A stretch of DNA of 64,000 nt from Paenibacillus silvae (GCF_014639235.1 NZ_BMFU01000010.1:92441-156440), one strand, 5' to 3'; counted from the first letter of the stretch, positions 26,716 through 36,512 are shown. Notes: generated from the letters alone by a model not told the origin. A program made the numbers and translations.

Positions 26716-29715
26716 TTATAAGGTAAATTGAATGGGTTGAAGCTTGAACATACCTAGTAACTGAGCGGATGTGATCGAATGTTCCGGCTTGAACTGCTCT
26801 CCGCGCACATAAGTCAACATTTCTTGAAACAGGAACGCCGCTTCCGGTCGTTTCATCAAGGCTGTGTCTGTAAAAGAAAAAGAGGATACCAGCAACCGGC
26901 CCTTCCCCGCTCTGGCCTCGAATGCATAGGCCAACCGTTTGGCCCGGTGAAAATGATCCACCACTTCAATCAGCGGTGTAACGTCCTGCATGGTGTCGAG
27001 GCATAGTGCAGGCGTTCCGTTCACCAGATGATACCAGTGCCAGTCTGAAGCCCCATCCTGCGGAAAAGCACCAAGCATCGGCGTTTCTTGCTCGATATAC
27101 ATCCCCATCGTAGCTCCAGGCTGCGTGGCAAACATGAGATAATTCCAGAACACCGGGAGGTATTTCGTTTCCACCGGATCATACAGATCCTCGGCAGCTG
27201 GCATAAGCCAAACCCTGCCGCCATTCAAGAGATAATCCAGTACATTTGAAGTCAGCGACTTCACAATCACCAGGTCATGCTGGCCTTGTTTTAATAAACG
27301 GTAACCATCCACATGGTCCACACGATCAGCATATGATTCAACCAGCAGAGGCTGCAGCTCCTTCACCGTGTTCCAGACCCTTCTCATCTCTCCATGACGT
27401 TCTCTATCCAGTATCATCATCGGAAACGACCAGCCATGCCAATCATTCCGAGCCACCAGAGTATGGGCATCCGAAACATTATCGTATCGCAGCTCCGCTT
27501 CTACTCGAAATGCAGCTGCACCCGTGCCCGGCGCGTTTGCGTGAATGCTCCCCAGAGAGATGACCGAGCCGCAAGAGATATCCCCGTACCTCCACATTCC
27601 TTCAGCAAGTGTCACTCCATCTTCATCTGCACCCGCATCTGTAACAACCCTCCAATGGACAGCGGCGTTCTTTAACACCCTTTTGCCATAATGGGATATG
27701 CTCACATCGATTTCAATCGCTTCTCCGGCGTAGTATGTCCGCTCCCTGGAACCTAGAAGTATCACTACATCGGCATTGAATTGTTTAACTTCATCCGGTG
27801 TGGTAATTCCTTTACTATCCCAGAACACATCCAGAAAACCGGTTGTAGCATGGCCCTGCCCTGGAAAATCACGAATATCCAGCAGCTGAATGCCCGCAGC
27901 ATCCGATGTTCTTCTTACGCGCTCCATGGCTTCTTTCAGCGAGCGCATCAGATGTGTGCCCGTTGCCTGCTGATACTGCCCCAGCTTGCTCATCATGCCT
28001 TTGCGAGAGAGCGATTCTTCAACAGGCTCTAACCACGTAGGCCGAAAAACTCCTGTATACTTTCGCCTCTCCTGAGGACGAACATACATCGTAAACTGCG
28101 CATGCTCATGCCCGATAATCGGCTGTGAAGCAAGCCTTGTAACTGAATGATAATCCAGCGTAGTATCCGGCATAGCGGAGAGCACGGATTCCAGCGGCGG
28201 ATGCCAGTTGAAGGATTGAATATAATAGTCGGCCTCTCGTCCCCGTGCCGGAAGCTGTCCAAAGCCTGTATTGTCTGTGTACAGTCGGGAAGGGTCCTTC
28301 TGTCTTGCTCTGTCGAGCATTGCATTCAGCTCAGGATGTCCGTTTGCCCCAATGAGCTCATTGCCAAGGGAGAACAGCACAAAGGAAGGGTGCCCATGGA
28401 GTGTCTCAAGCAGCCGATCCAGCTCCTGGATCAGATAGGTCTGTATTTCAGGAGGAGCAGGAACATCTCGCTGCTCAAAAAAGCGTGACCAATGAGGAAG
28501 CTCGGCCTGCACCAGCATACCCACCTCATCGGCTGCCTCCCAGAACGGTTCAGGCGCACTCCACCCGTGTAATCGTACATGGTTGAACCCGTAAGACTTG
28601 GCTATGCGAAACTGCCGGACATAGTGGGCAACCTCCCACACGGGATAACCTGTCAGCGGAAAGATGCAGCAGTCTACGTAGCCGCGCAGAAAAACGGGCG
28701 TTCCGTTCAGCACCAGCTGTTTACCTCTCGCCGTAAACGAACGCATGCCAAACCGCTGCTCTACTTGGTCGAGCTCCTGATCAACCTCTTGCAGCCGAAT
28801 AACGGCCCGGTACAAGGCAGGATGCTCATCCGTCCAATCTGCGATGGGATACTCGGCATCCAGTGCAATCTGTTGTGAAAATGGCAGCAACACCGTATCC
28901 GGCCCTGTATCGTTGTCACTCCCATAATCACGCTGGACTGCACCTGATGTACGTTGTTCGTGCTTTAATGCCAGATGCTCACACTTGAGCCATGTGCCGT
29001 TCGGATGCTGTATATCCAACCGAAGCTTGAGGGATGCAGCTGCGGACGGATCAGGTACACTTAATACACCATGCACCTCTATTGTTCCGCTATCCAGGTC
29101 AGGCTCAATTCGAACCGTATGCACCCGGCATAGTGGAAGCCTTTCCAAAAATGCTCCACCTGTAATACCACCCCAAGCCGTAGCCGTATGCAAAGAGTGA
29201 ATATGACTGCCGGCCAGAGCAAGCTTCATCGTATTATCCACCCAAATCTCGATCCGGTTGATCTCTCCAGGCTTGACCCAAGGCGTTACTTCCCACGTAT
29301 GTTCCGTCAACAGACTATCCCGTTCTCCAGCGTCAACGCCGTTGAACCACAGCCTGGAAGTCCATCGCACGCCTTGAAGCCTGAATACATAGTGGCCGCC
29401 GGTTTCATCAGCCGGGATATGGACATCCTGAGCGTACCAGGCCGAGCCCTCATATTCACGAACTTTGGTCCACGTGTCCATCCTTGCATATTCCGGCTCT
29501 TCCCCGTATCCCTGCTCCTCCCATGAACCAGGAATCTGAATGGTATTCCATACGGTATCCTGCCGGTTCGGGGGGCTGTAATGCTGTGTGCCTCGCTTTT
29601 CCCTCACTACTTCAGCCTGCCCAGCCAACTGGAACTGCCAGGTTCCGTTCAAGTTTATCGTGTAACGTGCAGCAGCTACATCCGGTCGATTCATATATCG
29701 CAGCCATCCCTTCAT
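26716..29715 (-). CDS. GH2-family glycoside hydrolase (beta-galactosidase/beta-glucuronidase-like)
   Basis: 999 aa, no signal peptide, so probably cytoplasmic. The N-terminal sugar-binding jelly roll (NLNGTWQFQL, PGSWEEQGYG, YVFRLQGVRWTSRLWFNG) is followed by an immunoglobulin-like domain and a TIM barrel from about residue 320. The barrel carries FVLFSLGNELIG (acid/base Glu) and IIGHEHAQF (probable nucleophile Glu). About 450 residues follow the barrel, longer than simple GH2 enzymes, suggesting one or two extra beta domains. Sugar specificity is open: galactoside, mannoside, glucuronide or fucoside. The SD is weak; ATG 29715 is used, and ATG 29694 is possible. It lies between the YesMN regulators and the LplBC transporter. 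Confidence 0.88.
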   Translation of the reverse strand: MKGWLRYMNRPDVAAARYTINLNGTWQFQLAGQAEVVREKRGTQHYSPPNRQDTVWNTIQIPGSWEEQGYGEEPEYARMDTWTKVREYEGSAWYAQDVHIPADETGGHYVFRLQGVRWTSRLWFNGVDAGERDSLLTEHTWEVTPWVKPGEINRIEIWVDNTMKLALAGSHIHSLHTATAWGGITGGAFLERLPLCRVHTVRIEPDLDSGTIEVHGVLSVPDPSAAASLKLRLDIQHPNGTWLKCEHLALKHEQRTSGAVQRDYGSDNDTGPDTVLLPFSQQIALDAEYPIADWTDEHPALYRAVIRLQEVDQELDQVEQRFGMRSFTARGKQLVLNGTPVFLRGYVDCCIFPLTGYPVWEVAHYVRQFRIAKSYGFNHVRLHGWSAPEPFWEAADEVGMLVQAELPHWSRFFEQRDVPAPPEIQTYLIQELDRLLETLHGHPSFVLFSLGNELIGANGHPELNAMLDRARQKDPSRLYTDNTGFGQLPARGREADYYIQSFNWHPPLESVLSAMPDTTLDYHSVTRLASQPIIGHEHAQFTMYVRPQERRKYTGVFRPTWLEPVEESLSRKGMMSKLGQYQQATGTHLMRSLKEAMERVRRTSDAAGIQLLDIRDFPGQGHATTGFLDVFWDSKGITTPDEVKQFNADVVILLGSRERTYYAGEAIEIDVSISHYGKRVLKNAAVHWRVVTDAGADEDGVTLAEGMWRYGDISCGSVISLGSIHANAPGTGAAAFRVEAELRYDNVSDAHTLVARNDWHGWSFPMMILDRERHGEMRRVWNTVKELQPLLVESYADRVDHVDGYRLLKQGQHDLVIVKSLTSNVLDYLLNGGRVWLMPAAEDLYDPVETKYLPVFWNYLMFATQPGATMGMYIEQETPMLGAFPQDGASDWHWYHLVNGTPALCLDTMQDVTPLIEVVDHFHRAKRLAYAFEARAGKGRLLVSSFSFTDTALMKRPEAAFLFQEMLTYVRGEQFKPEHSITSAQLLGMFKLQPIQFTL

Positions 29716-29723
29716 CTGGACTC

Positions 29724-29738
29724 TTGTACACTGTACAA
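29724..29738. promoter_or_regulatory. Perfect palindrome TTGTACACTGTACAA before the GH2 start
   Basis: Seven-bp arms with a one-base centre end 9 bp before the GH2 start codon, in the 139-bp gap after the response-regulator gene. The position over the leader/SD is typical of a repressor operator; no candidate repressor of the right type is adjacent. Confidence 0.5.
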
Positions 29739-29854
29739 TCAGTCTACGGTGTATAATCCTGCTTAGACCATTGCTTATTGCGGGAAGTACATGGACTATA
29801 TTATGAAGCCTTCGTATTATTCATCTGGTGCTGCCCTTAACCCTTTAGGCCAAG

Positions 29855-31423
29855 TCAAGACTGCGATCTGGATTGTTTATACGCTGAAGGGGACTCTCCT
29901 ACATACTTCTTGAATTTACTGTGAAAATAGTCCACGTTCGCATATCCCACTCTTGCAGCGACCTGATGAACCTTTAACCCTTCGTCAAGCAGCGTTTTGG
30001 CTTTTTCGATGCGCACCTTGTCCAGAAAGGCGTTAAAGTACTCGCCGGTATGGTTTTTGAACAATTTTCCCAAATAACTGCTGTTGTAATTAAACACCTC
30101 GGCCAGAACCTCAAGCTTCAGATTCTCACCGGGGTTACGCTGAATGAATTCAATCATCTGTTTCATCACGGTGTCCTTGCTGCCGCCGCCCATGCGCTGA
30201 ATCAGACGGTTCAAATGTTCTGCCGACATCGCTATAAGATCAGCTATCGTCAACTGATGGTATACCTCGTTAATCAGCACCGAGTGTTCCTGCATAATGG
30301 ACTGCATCTGCTGATTGGCAGCAGCAAGCTTGTTGAAGGCAAGTGAGAACACTTGCGAAAATGCAGTCTTGATCGCTTGCTCTGTCCAGTGGTGCGTCAC
30401 CAGACGCTCCTGCATCTCCCCAAGCACACGCATGACAGATTCACTGCTGCGAATATCCAGCGCATAATACAGCTTGTCCGCCAGTTCTACCTCGTCAGGC
30501 TCCTGTAAACCATCTGCCTCCGCAGCCGAATGGTCTTTATGCTCACCCCGCGGAGAGATTCGGCCTTCTTCCCAGCGTTTGATCCGCTGTTCTGTGAACA
30601 GGAAACGTTGGGCAAGCAGGCTGCTCGCTTGTGTATACGACCTCGCAATCTCCGCGGTAGACTGCACAGGCTTCCCGGCAGCCGCATACATCTTCACATC
30701 CCATTCGGCCAGCAAGGTTTGCAATTCATCGTAAAGGCTCTGTGATGTGGAATTCTGATCAACTATCTCCTGTGTTAACAGACCCAGTCCCGAATGGAAG
30801 GAAAATACGATGCCCCGCTGCTTCTGATCAAAGGCCTCCACCAGCTTGCGTTTTATTTCATTGCTCCGCTGCAGGTCCGGCGCTGCATGAATCTCCAATA
30901 AGATGACTTGATACTGCGGCCAGTGCAGGCCAAGACTATCCGTCTCAACGCCGCCTTCACCCTGAAGAGAGTCATACAGCAGCGCTTCAATCTGATGCTC
31001 CCTGTACGCTGTATCTTCTCCCGCATAGCGAGCCAGCGCCTCCCGTTCCTGGTTAAGCTGCACAGCAATACGCTCAAGCTCCGCAATAATCTCGTCTTCA
31101 TCCACCGGCTTCAGCAAGTATCCGTCCACGCCGAAACTGATTGCTTTTTTGGCATAGTCAAAGTCAGCGTATCCGCTCAGAATCAGAAAATGCGCATCCG
31201 GATGCTGCACGCGGAGCTCCTCGATGACCTCCAGGCCCGTCATGCCTGGCATCCGTATATCAATAATGGTCAGGTCAGGCAACATCTCATTGAAATAGGC
31301 GATGGCCTCCCGCCCGCTTCCGGCAGTAGCCATAACCTGAAAGCTGTATTTTTCCCAATCGATAATCGTGGTCAGTCCCTCGCGAATGCTCGGTTCATCA
31401 TCGACCAACAATACTTTATACAT
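29855..31423 (-). CDS. yesN: YesN-type response regulator with AraC DNA-binding domain
   Basis: 522 aa. Receiver domain at residues 1-120 with LLVDDEP and phosphoacceptor D55 in IIDIRMPG. A long middle region (about 130-400) is of the YesN kind. The C-terminal AraC/XylS double helix-turn-helix contains FNYNSSYLGKLFKNHTGEYF and ARVGYANVDYFHSKFKKYVG. It overlaps the end of the partner kinase gene by 8 bp. It probably activates the GH2, lplBC and binding-protein genes downstream in response to an extracellular sugar signal. Confidence 0.94.
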   Translation of the reverse strand: MYKVLLVDDEPSIREGLTTIIDWEKYSFQVMATAGSGREAIAYFNEMLPDLTIIDIRMPGMTGLEVIEELRVQHPDAHFLILSGYADFDYAKKAISFGVDGYLLKPVDEDEIIAELERIAVQLNQEREALARYAGEDTAYREHQIEALLYDSLQGEGGVETDSLGLHWPQYQVILLEIHAAPDLQRSNEIKRKLVEAFDQKQRGIVFSFHSGLGLLTQEIVDQNSTSQSLYDELQTLLAEWDVKMYAAAGKPVQSTAEIARSYTQASSLLAQRFLFTEQRIKRWEEGRISPRGEHKDHSAAEADGLQEPDEVELADKLYYALDIRSSESVMRVLGEMQERLVTHHWTEQAIKTAFSQVFSLAFNKLAAANQQMQSIMQEHSVLINEVYHQLTIADLIAMSAEHLNRLIQRMGGGSKDTVMKQMIEFIQRNPGENLKLEVLAEVFNYNSSYLGKLFKNHTGEYFNAFLDKVRIEKAKTLLDEGLKVHQVAARVGYANVDYFHSKFKKYVGESPSAYKQSRSQS

Positions 31424-33206
31424 GCTGGTTCCCCCCTGCTGGCAAGGTGAAAGAAACCTCTGTTCCTTCCCCGTACATGCTGTTAATCTGTAACCCGGAG
31501 TTGTCCCCGTACGTCAAAGTCAAACGCTGATGCACATTGCGCATCCCGATCCGGCTTTTTTCCTCTTCCTCAGGGCCGCTGACAAACCGCATGACCTCTG
31601 CAAGCCGTTCCGGCGTGATCCCCGCTCCATCATCCTTCACCTTCACTCGAACCATACCATCCTTCATACAGATGTGAATATGCACTTGTACCTGTCCTTC
31701 TTTGTTCTCCAGTCCATGCACAATGGCGTTCTCTACAATCGGCTGAATGATCAACGGCGGGATATACATCTTCTCCACCATGGGGTCGAGGTGTATCTCA
31801 AACGCCAGTCTGTCTCCATACCGGAATTTCTGAATCTCCAGATAGGAACGCACCATTTCCAGCTCCGCCCGGAACGTTGTTTTGCCGCTGCCAATCTCCA
31901 GACTCTTGCGCATCAGTTTGCCAAGCAGCCTGACGATATTTGCAATCTCCGCTTCTCCCTTGATATGAGCCTTCATGCGAATCGATTCCAGAGCATTAAA
32001 TAAAAAATGAGGATTAATCTGGCTGGCCATCATTTTCAGTTTAATCTCTTTCTGCGCGATTTCCAATCGGTTGTTCTGCTCGGTCGTTTCGACCACCTGA
32101 GTCATCAGTTCGTTAATACTCTTCACCATATAATTAAACTGGCGTGACAATTGCCCGATCTCATCATTTCCGTCAATGCGGGAAGTAACGTTCAGATCCC
32201 CAAGGGCCAGCTTGTTCAGATGTTTACTGAGCCGAAGCAGTCGGTTTGAGGTCAGAAAAGAAATAATGTACACCAGCAGCAGCGCGATCACCAGCACAAG
32301 CGTAATAAAAATCATGCCGATCTGACTAATCTGATTTGCATCCTTGACGATGTTTTTGGTCGCAAATACGGAGATGACCTTCAGCTTGTTAAAGCTTGAT
32401 CCCGGACCCAGTTCATCAATGACGATGTTGGACGGTTCCCCTTGAAAATCAGCTTCAATGGTGCCCTTGGGCTGACTCTGAAGGTCGACGCCAAAATCAA
32501 GCTCATCCAGCGTTTTACCGACCAGTTCGGTATTTTTGGCTGCCACAACGTATCCCTGCTCATCCGTGATCAACGTCTCGAACTGCTCCTGACGCAGTAA
32601 ACCGTTAAGCTCCTCCTGATTGATTACAATCATCAGCACACCTTCGGTCTTATACTCGGCAAAAGGAACCTTGCGCACCAGACTAAGCCGGTGAACCGGA
32701 TTTTCTTCGTTGCCAGGAATATAAAACCAGCCAATGCTCGTTGTTTTTAGCGCCTCCTTGTACCAGTAACTCTCCTTGGTGCGCTCATTGACCGGGATAA
32801 ATTCAAGATTGTTAATCAAAGTCGAATTCGTCGAGTAAAATCGGATGCCGGCAACTTCACGGTACAACCGCCGATATTCCTGAAAATCCTTATAGGCGAG
32901 ATATGCCGAGGTCAGCTCCACCACACTCTTGTACCGCCGATTCACGATCTCCTTGAGATCGGTATTAAACATAAGCATATTGGAGATATCGGTAGGCACA
33001 CGCAGCATCGTGGCTGTCTGGCTTTTGATTTTGTCCACATTGATGATGGTCTGCCCAATCGCATTATCCAGTGCCTGCTGACGGAAGTAACTTGTGACAG
33101 CGAGACCGATAATGAGCACGGGTATCATGACAACAAGCACGTAGGAAATAAGCAATTTATGCTTTAATTTGAGGTCGTTTGTAATTCGAATCAGCCGTTT
33201 TAACAT
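31416..33206 (-). CDS. yesM: YesM-type sensor histidine kinase
   Basis: 596 aa from ATG 33206 (SD GGAAGG); an in-frame ATG at 33224 lies upstream of the SD. Membrane helix at about 20-42, a large extracytoplasmic dCache-like sensor (about 43-290), a second helix, HAMP, then the His_kinase domain with the phosphoacceptor in INPHFLFNALE and HATPase motifs PIVENAIVHG and DDGAGI. It forms a pair with the overlapping yesN. A cre-like site lies just before the start. Confidence 0.94.
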   Translation of the reverse strand: MLKRLIRITNDLKLKHKLLISYVLVVMIPVLIIGLAVTSYFRQQALDNAIGQTIINVDKIKSQTATMLRVPTDISNMLMFNTDLKEIVNRRYKSVVELTSAYLAYKDFQEYRRLYREVAGIRFYSTNSTLINNLEFIPVNERTKESYWYKEALKTTSIGWFYIPGNEENPVHRLSLVRKVPFAEYKTEGVLMIVINQEELNGLLRQEQFETLITDEQGYVVAAKNTELVGKTLDELDFGVDLQSQPKGTIEADFQGEPSNIVIDELGPGSSFNKLKVISVFATKNIVKDANQISQIGMIFITLVLVIALLLVYIISFLTSNRLLRLSKHLNKLALGDLNVTSRIDGNDEIGQLSRQFNYMVKSINELMTQVVETTEQNNRLEIAQKEIKLKMMASQINPHFLFNALESIRMKAHIKGEAEIANIVRLLGKLMRKSLEIGSGKTTFRAELEMVRSYLEIQKFRYGDRLAFEIHLDPMVEKMYIPPLIIQPIVENAIVHGLENKEGQVQVHIHICMKDGMVRVKVKDDGAGITPERLAEVMRFVSGPEEEEKSRIGMRNVHQRLTLTYGDNSGLQINSMYGEGTEVSFTLPAGGNQHV

Positions 33207-33227
33207 ATCTGCACCTTCCGTCATCTG

Positions 33228-33242
33228 TATAAGCGCTTACAA
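33228..33242 (-). promoter_or_regulatory. cre-like site upstream of the kinase gene
   Basis: ATAAGCGCTTACAA (core palindrome TAAGCGCTTA) is 22 bp before the yesM start. It fits the CcpA consensus well, so glucose probably represses the whole regulator pair. Confidence 0.55.
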
Positions 33243-33352
33243 CTCTGAATCAACAGCAACAGGCTTCTTCGTACCTGCGCATCCATCATACCACATAACA
33301 GCAGCATTCAATCTGACATAAATAAGGTCATACAGGTTTGCGTTGTGAATGC

Positions 33353-33386
33353 AAAAAAGGCACTCCCGTGGTTGGAAGTGCCTTTA
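33353..33386 (-). terminator. Terminator of the OsmC gene
   Basis: On the minus strand AAAGGCACTT-ccaaccacggg-AGTGCCTTTTTT. It lies about 50 bp after the OsmC stop. Confidence 0.88.
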
Positions 33387-33436
33387 AGCATTCTGTAATT
33401 GAACAGAACAGAACTATGCGCAGTTATACGTGTCGG

Positions 33437-33859
33437 TTAAGGGCGAGGTGTGCTTACACCGTTAAGAATCAGCTTCGGATGAATATCTGCGCTGAGCGAT
33501 GCCGAAACGGCGCAGTATTTCTCTTCTGCCATCTGAATGGCTTTCCAGATCCGGTAATCCGGGATATCGCCGTCTACTTTAAAGATCAGATCAATGGACG
33601 TGAAGCCTTTGGGCATGTCCTCACTGCGAGTACCTTGTGCTTCGATTTCGATTGAGTCAATTTTGTCCAGAAAAGCATCCAGAATCATCGTAATGTCGAT
33701 CCCCATGCAGCCGCCGAGTCCAGCCAGCAGCAGCTCCATCGGTGTTGCCCCCTGGCTATCTCCACCATAAGCTGCCGTAGCATCCATGCCTACAGCATAC
33801 CCTGAGGGTCCTTCGGAGGTAAACGCGCGTTTTCCCTTCCATACTGTTGTTACATTCAT
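33437..33859 (-). CDS. OsmC/Ohr-family peroxide-protection protein
   Basis: 140 aa, the usual size. The two conserved cysteines are C51 (in LGGCMGID) and C116 (in EKYCAVSAS), which in this family reduce organic hydroperoxides by a thiol mechanism in the cytoplasm. The sequence is nearer the OsmC/YhfA-like branch than the Ohr branch. It is a single gene with its own terminator; repeat copy B begins 17 bp upstream of its start codon. Confidence 0.92.
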   Translation of the reverse strand: MNVTTVWKGKRAFTSEGPSGYAVGMDATAAYGGDSQGATPMELLLAGLGGCMGIDITMILDAFLDKIDSIEIEAQGTRSEDMPKGFTSIDLIFKVDGDIPDYRIWKAIQMAEEKYCAVSASLSADIHPKLILNGVSTPRP

Positions 33860-33875
33860 GATGTTTTCCTTCTTT

Positions 33876-34053
33876 CTATAATTAGTTTACACATACACTC
33901 CGATGACAGAACAACCTTCCACTCACCCTTATCCCCAGATTTTTTTGTTTCCCTTTTAATGGGAAAATCCGGTGATAAATGTGACCGCTCCGCTTTTTCA
34001 GGTTTTTTCTGTCCTCTCCGTTAACGTGTAAAAAGTATTAAAGAATGATTTTA
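33876..34053 (-). repeat. Extragenic repeat family, copy B
   Basis: The internal blocks ACACTCCGATGACAGAA, TTATCCCCAGATTTTTTTG, AATCCGGTGATAAA, CGCTCCGCTTTTTCAGG and TGTCCTCTCCGTTAACGTG match copies A (opposite orientation) and C (same orientation). The terminal inverted repeats are decayed (CTATAATTAGTTTAC on the left, and nothing clear on the right), so the ends given are approximate. It fills the gap between the OsmC and ABC ATPase genes. Confidence 0.82.
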
Positions 34054-34061
34054 GAGGCAAC

Positions 34062-34808
34062 TTAAAATTCCGTGATCTGCCGCAGGAATTGGCGTGTGCG
34101 CTCTTGCTCCGGGTGTTCGAAAAAAGCTTCCGGGCTTGCTGTCTCCACAATGGAGCCATCCGCCATGAAAACAATTTTGTTCGCCACATTCCGAGCGAAT
34201 TTCAGCTCATGTGTCACGACCAGCATGGTCATGCCTTCCTGTGCCAGCTCTTTCATCACCGACAGCACCTCTCCAACCAGTTCGGGGTCGAGGGCCGAGG
34301 TGGGTTCGTCAAACAGCATCACTTCCGGTTCCATCGCCAGTGCCCGTGCAATGGCTACGCGCTGCTGTTGTCCACCGGATAAACGGGAAGGATAAGCGTC
34401 CTGCTTATCCGACAGACCTACACGATCCAGCAAAAGCCGTCCGCGCTCGGCGGCTTCGTCCCGTTTGATTTTTTTCACCGTCACAAGACCTTCCATCACA
34501 TTTCCAAGCACCGTCTTATGCGGATACAGGTTAAACTGCTGGAACACCATGCCGGTCTGGCGGCGAATCTCCAGCACGCGGGCACGTTGAACACGCAGCG
34601 GATCCGCGCTGTTTACCACAATGCCGTTCACTTCGATCTGTCCGCCGGACAACTGTTCGAGTCCATTGAGACAGCGAAGCAGTGTGCTTTTGCCTGAGCC
34701 GCTCGGACCCAGCAGTACAACAATATCTTTGGCATCCACATGCATATCGATATTGGTCAGCACTTCATGATTTTGAAAACGTTTGGTCAATCCGGTTGTT
34801 GTAATCAT
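34062..34808 (-). CDS. Polar amino-acid ABC transporter ATPase
   Basis: 248 aa. Walker A GPSGSGKST, the Q-loop (QQFNLYPH), the signature LSGGQQQR, Walker B VMLFDEPTSALD and the H-loop THE are all present, as in GlnQ/TcyN-type subunits. It forms a set with the permease (34824) and binding protein (35500). It energises uptake of an amino acid, with polar amino acids, glutamine or cystine as candidates. Repeat copy B lies directly after its stop. Confidence 0.94.
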   Translation of the reverse strand: MITTTGLTKRFQNHEVLTNIDMHVDAKDIVVLLGPSGSGKSTLLRCLNGLEQLSGGQIEVNGIVVNSADPLRVQRARVLEIRRQTGMVFQQFNLYPHKTVLGNVMEGLVTVKKIKRDEAAERGRLLLDRVGLSDKQDAYPSRLSGGQQQRVAIARALAMEPEVMLFDEPTSALDPELVGEVLSVMKELAQEGMTMLVVTHELKFARNVANKIVFMADGSIVETASPEAFFEHPEQERTRQFLRQITEF

Positions 34809-34823
34809 CGCTTCTCTCCCCCT

Positions 34824-35468
34824 CTAGTAAGCCCGGGCCAGCCGGCGCTCCACTTGCTCCAGAATGGCCGAGAAGCCGATGCTCATGATCCAGTAAATGA
34901 CTCCGATCGCCAGATAAAATGGCATGTTCAGCGCATACTGGGATACCAGAAGCTGTGCAGAACGCAGCAGCTCCGTAACACCAATCGCCGCCACCAGCGA
35001 TGTTTCCTTCAGCATGCCGATAAAGGTATTGCCCATCGGTGGAATGGCAATGCGCACCGCCTGCGGGAAAATAATCCGTCTCATCGCCTGTGCCGGCGTC
35101 ATGCCGGTTGCATATGCCGCTTCTGTCTGCCCTTTCGGCACCGCCTGAATCGCCCCGCGGAACGTCTCGGACAGAAACGCTCCGGCATTCAAGCTAAGCC
35201 CCAGACAAGCGGCCGTAAGCGAACCAAGCGTTACACCATAGTCGACAAGCCCGTAATAAATAACGAATAATTGCACCAGCAGCGGGGTGCCCCGCATGAT
35301 GGATACATAAAATCTGGCGATCAGCCTTAACCACATCGGCCCTTTAAGACGGGCAATGGCAACCAGCACCCCGATGATAAAGGCAAAAAACATGGAGATC
35401 ACCGTAACATAAAGCGTATAATAAGCCCCCTTCAGAAAGAAGGGGATGTTTTCAAATACCAGTTCCAT
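34824..35468 (-). CDS. Polar amino-acid ABC transporter permease (HisM/GlnP type)
   Basis: 214 aa, with about five membrane helices. The N-terminal block FFLKGAYYTLYVTVISM and the motif GTPLLVQLFVIYYGL are diagnostic, and the EAA-type loop EAAYATGMTPAQAMRRIIFP contacts the ATPase. A single permease gene suggests a homodimer. 15 bp separate it from the ATPase gene. Confidence 0.95.
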   Translation of the reverse strand: MELVFENIPFFLKGAYYTLYVTVISMFFAFIIGVLVAIARLKGPMWLRLIARFYVSIMRGTPLLVQLFVIYYGLVDYGVTLGSLTAACLGLSLNAGAFLSETFRGAIQAVPKGQTEAAYATGMTPAQAMRRIIFPQAVRIAIPPMGNTFIGMLKETSLVAAIGVTELLRSAQLLVSQYALNMPFYLAIGVIYWIMSIGFSAILEQVERRLARAY

Positions 35469-35499
35469 GGATCAAACTTCCCTTCGCCTTGCCGGTTCA

Positions 35500-36372
35500 T
35501 TATTGCGCAGGCTCTTCACCAAACCATTTTTTGAAAATCGTATTGTACGTACCGTCATCCTTCATGCCTTTCAACGCATCGTTCAGTGCAGCTACAAGCT
35601 CAGGGTTGTCCTTGCGCACCGCGATCCCTGCCTGGTCACTCTTGATGGCTTCGCCTACAGCTTTGATTTTGAATCCATTCGCATCAACGATAGGTTTCAA
35701 AGCATACAGGTTGTTAATTGTTGCATCAATCCGGCCTGCATTCAGGTCTTTCAGGGATGAGATGACATCATCGTACGTTTTGATTGTAAAATCTCCGACT
35801 TTTGGCAGCACTTCGTTACGCAGGTATGTTTCATCGTTTGTGCCCAAGCCTACACCAATCGTTTTACCTTTGAAGTCTTCGAGCTTTGTAATATCGTTAT
35901 TGTCTTCTTTGACAATGATTTTCACCTGATTGGTGATGTACGGATCACTGAAATCCAGCACTTTTTTACGGTCATCGGTAATCGTCATCTGGCTGATGAT
36001 GGCATCCAGCTTTTTCGCTTGCAGACTTGGTGTCAGACCCGAGAACTCCTGGGATACAAATTCAACCTTAACTCCGAGACGCTTCGCTACTTCACGCGCG
36101 ATATCGGCATCAAAGCCGTCCATTTCCTTCTTGTCATTCAGGAAGTTGTATGGACGATACGTTCCCATCATGCCGACTTTGATGACACCTGCAGATTTAA
36201 TCTGCTCCAGCTCGTTGCCGCCAGACTGGGCTGCATTGTTTGTATTGCCAGCGTTCGTATTCCCATTATCCGCAGCCTTGCTGCCGCATGCGCTAAGTAC
36301 AAGCACAACCATGAGCAGAATAGCGGTGAGGGACCACCCTTTGCGAATTTTCGATCCGTATGTGTTATTCAT
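35500..36372 (-). CDS. Amino-acid-binding lipoprotein (family 3)
   Basis: 290 aa. Signal peptide with lipobox LSAC and a Gly/Asn-rich linker, then the family-3 fold with IKVGMMGTYRPYNFLNDK and MDGFDADIAREVAKRLG. It contains the DFSDPYI and GVGLGTNDE segments that line the ligand cleft. An aromatic/Arg cluster around the ligand is expected but the ligand cannot be named. It is the first gene of the three-gene transporter operon (SD AGAGGAAG). Confidence 0.94.
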   Translation of the reverse strand: MNNTYGSKIRKGWSLTAILLMVVLVLSACGSKAADNGNTNAGNTNNAAQSGGNELEQIKSAGVIKVGMMGTYRPYNFLNDKKEMDGFDADIAREVAKRLGVKVEFVSQEFSGLTPSLQAKKLDAIISQMTITDDRKKVLDFSDPYITNQVKIIVKEDNNDITKLEDFKGKTIGVGLGTNDETYLRNEVLPKVGDFTIKTYDDVISSLKDLNAGRIDATINNLYALKPIVDANGFKIKAVGEAIKSDQAGIAVRKDNPELVAALNDALKGMKDDGTYNTIFKKWFGEEPAQ

Positions 36373-36512
36373 GACGTTAACTTCCTCTCATTCATCTTAT
36401 GTTCTCTTGGTGATTCCATTATTCCCTGTGACTGGCTTAATCATGTGAAGAAGTGTGAATGTGCACCTTTTACCTTTTTGCGTGAAAAATAAACCACCGG
36501 CCTTACCGACAT

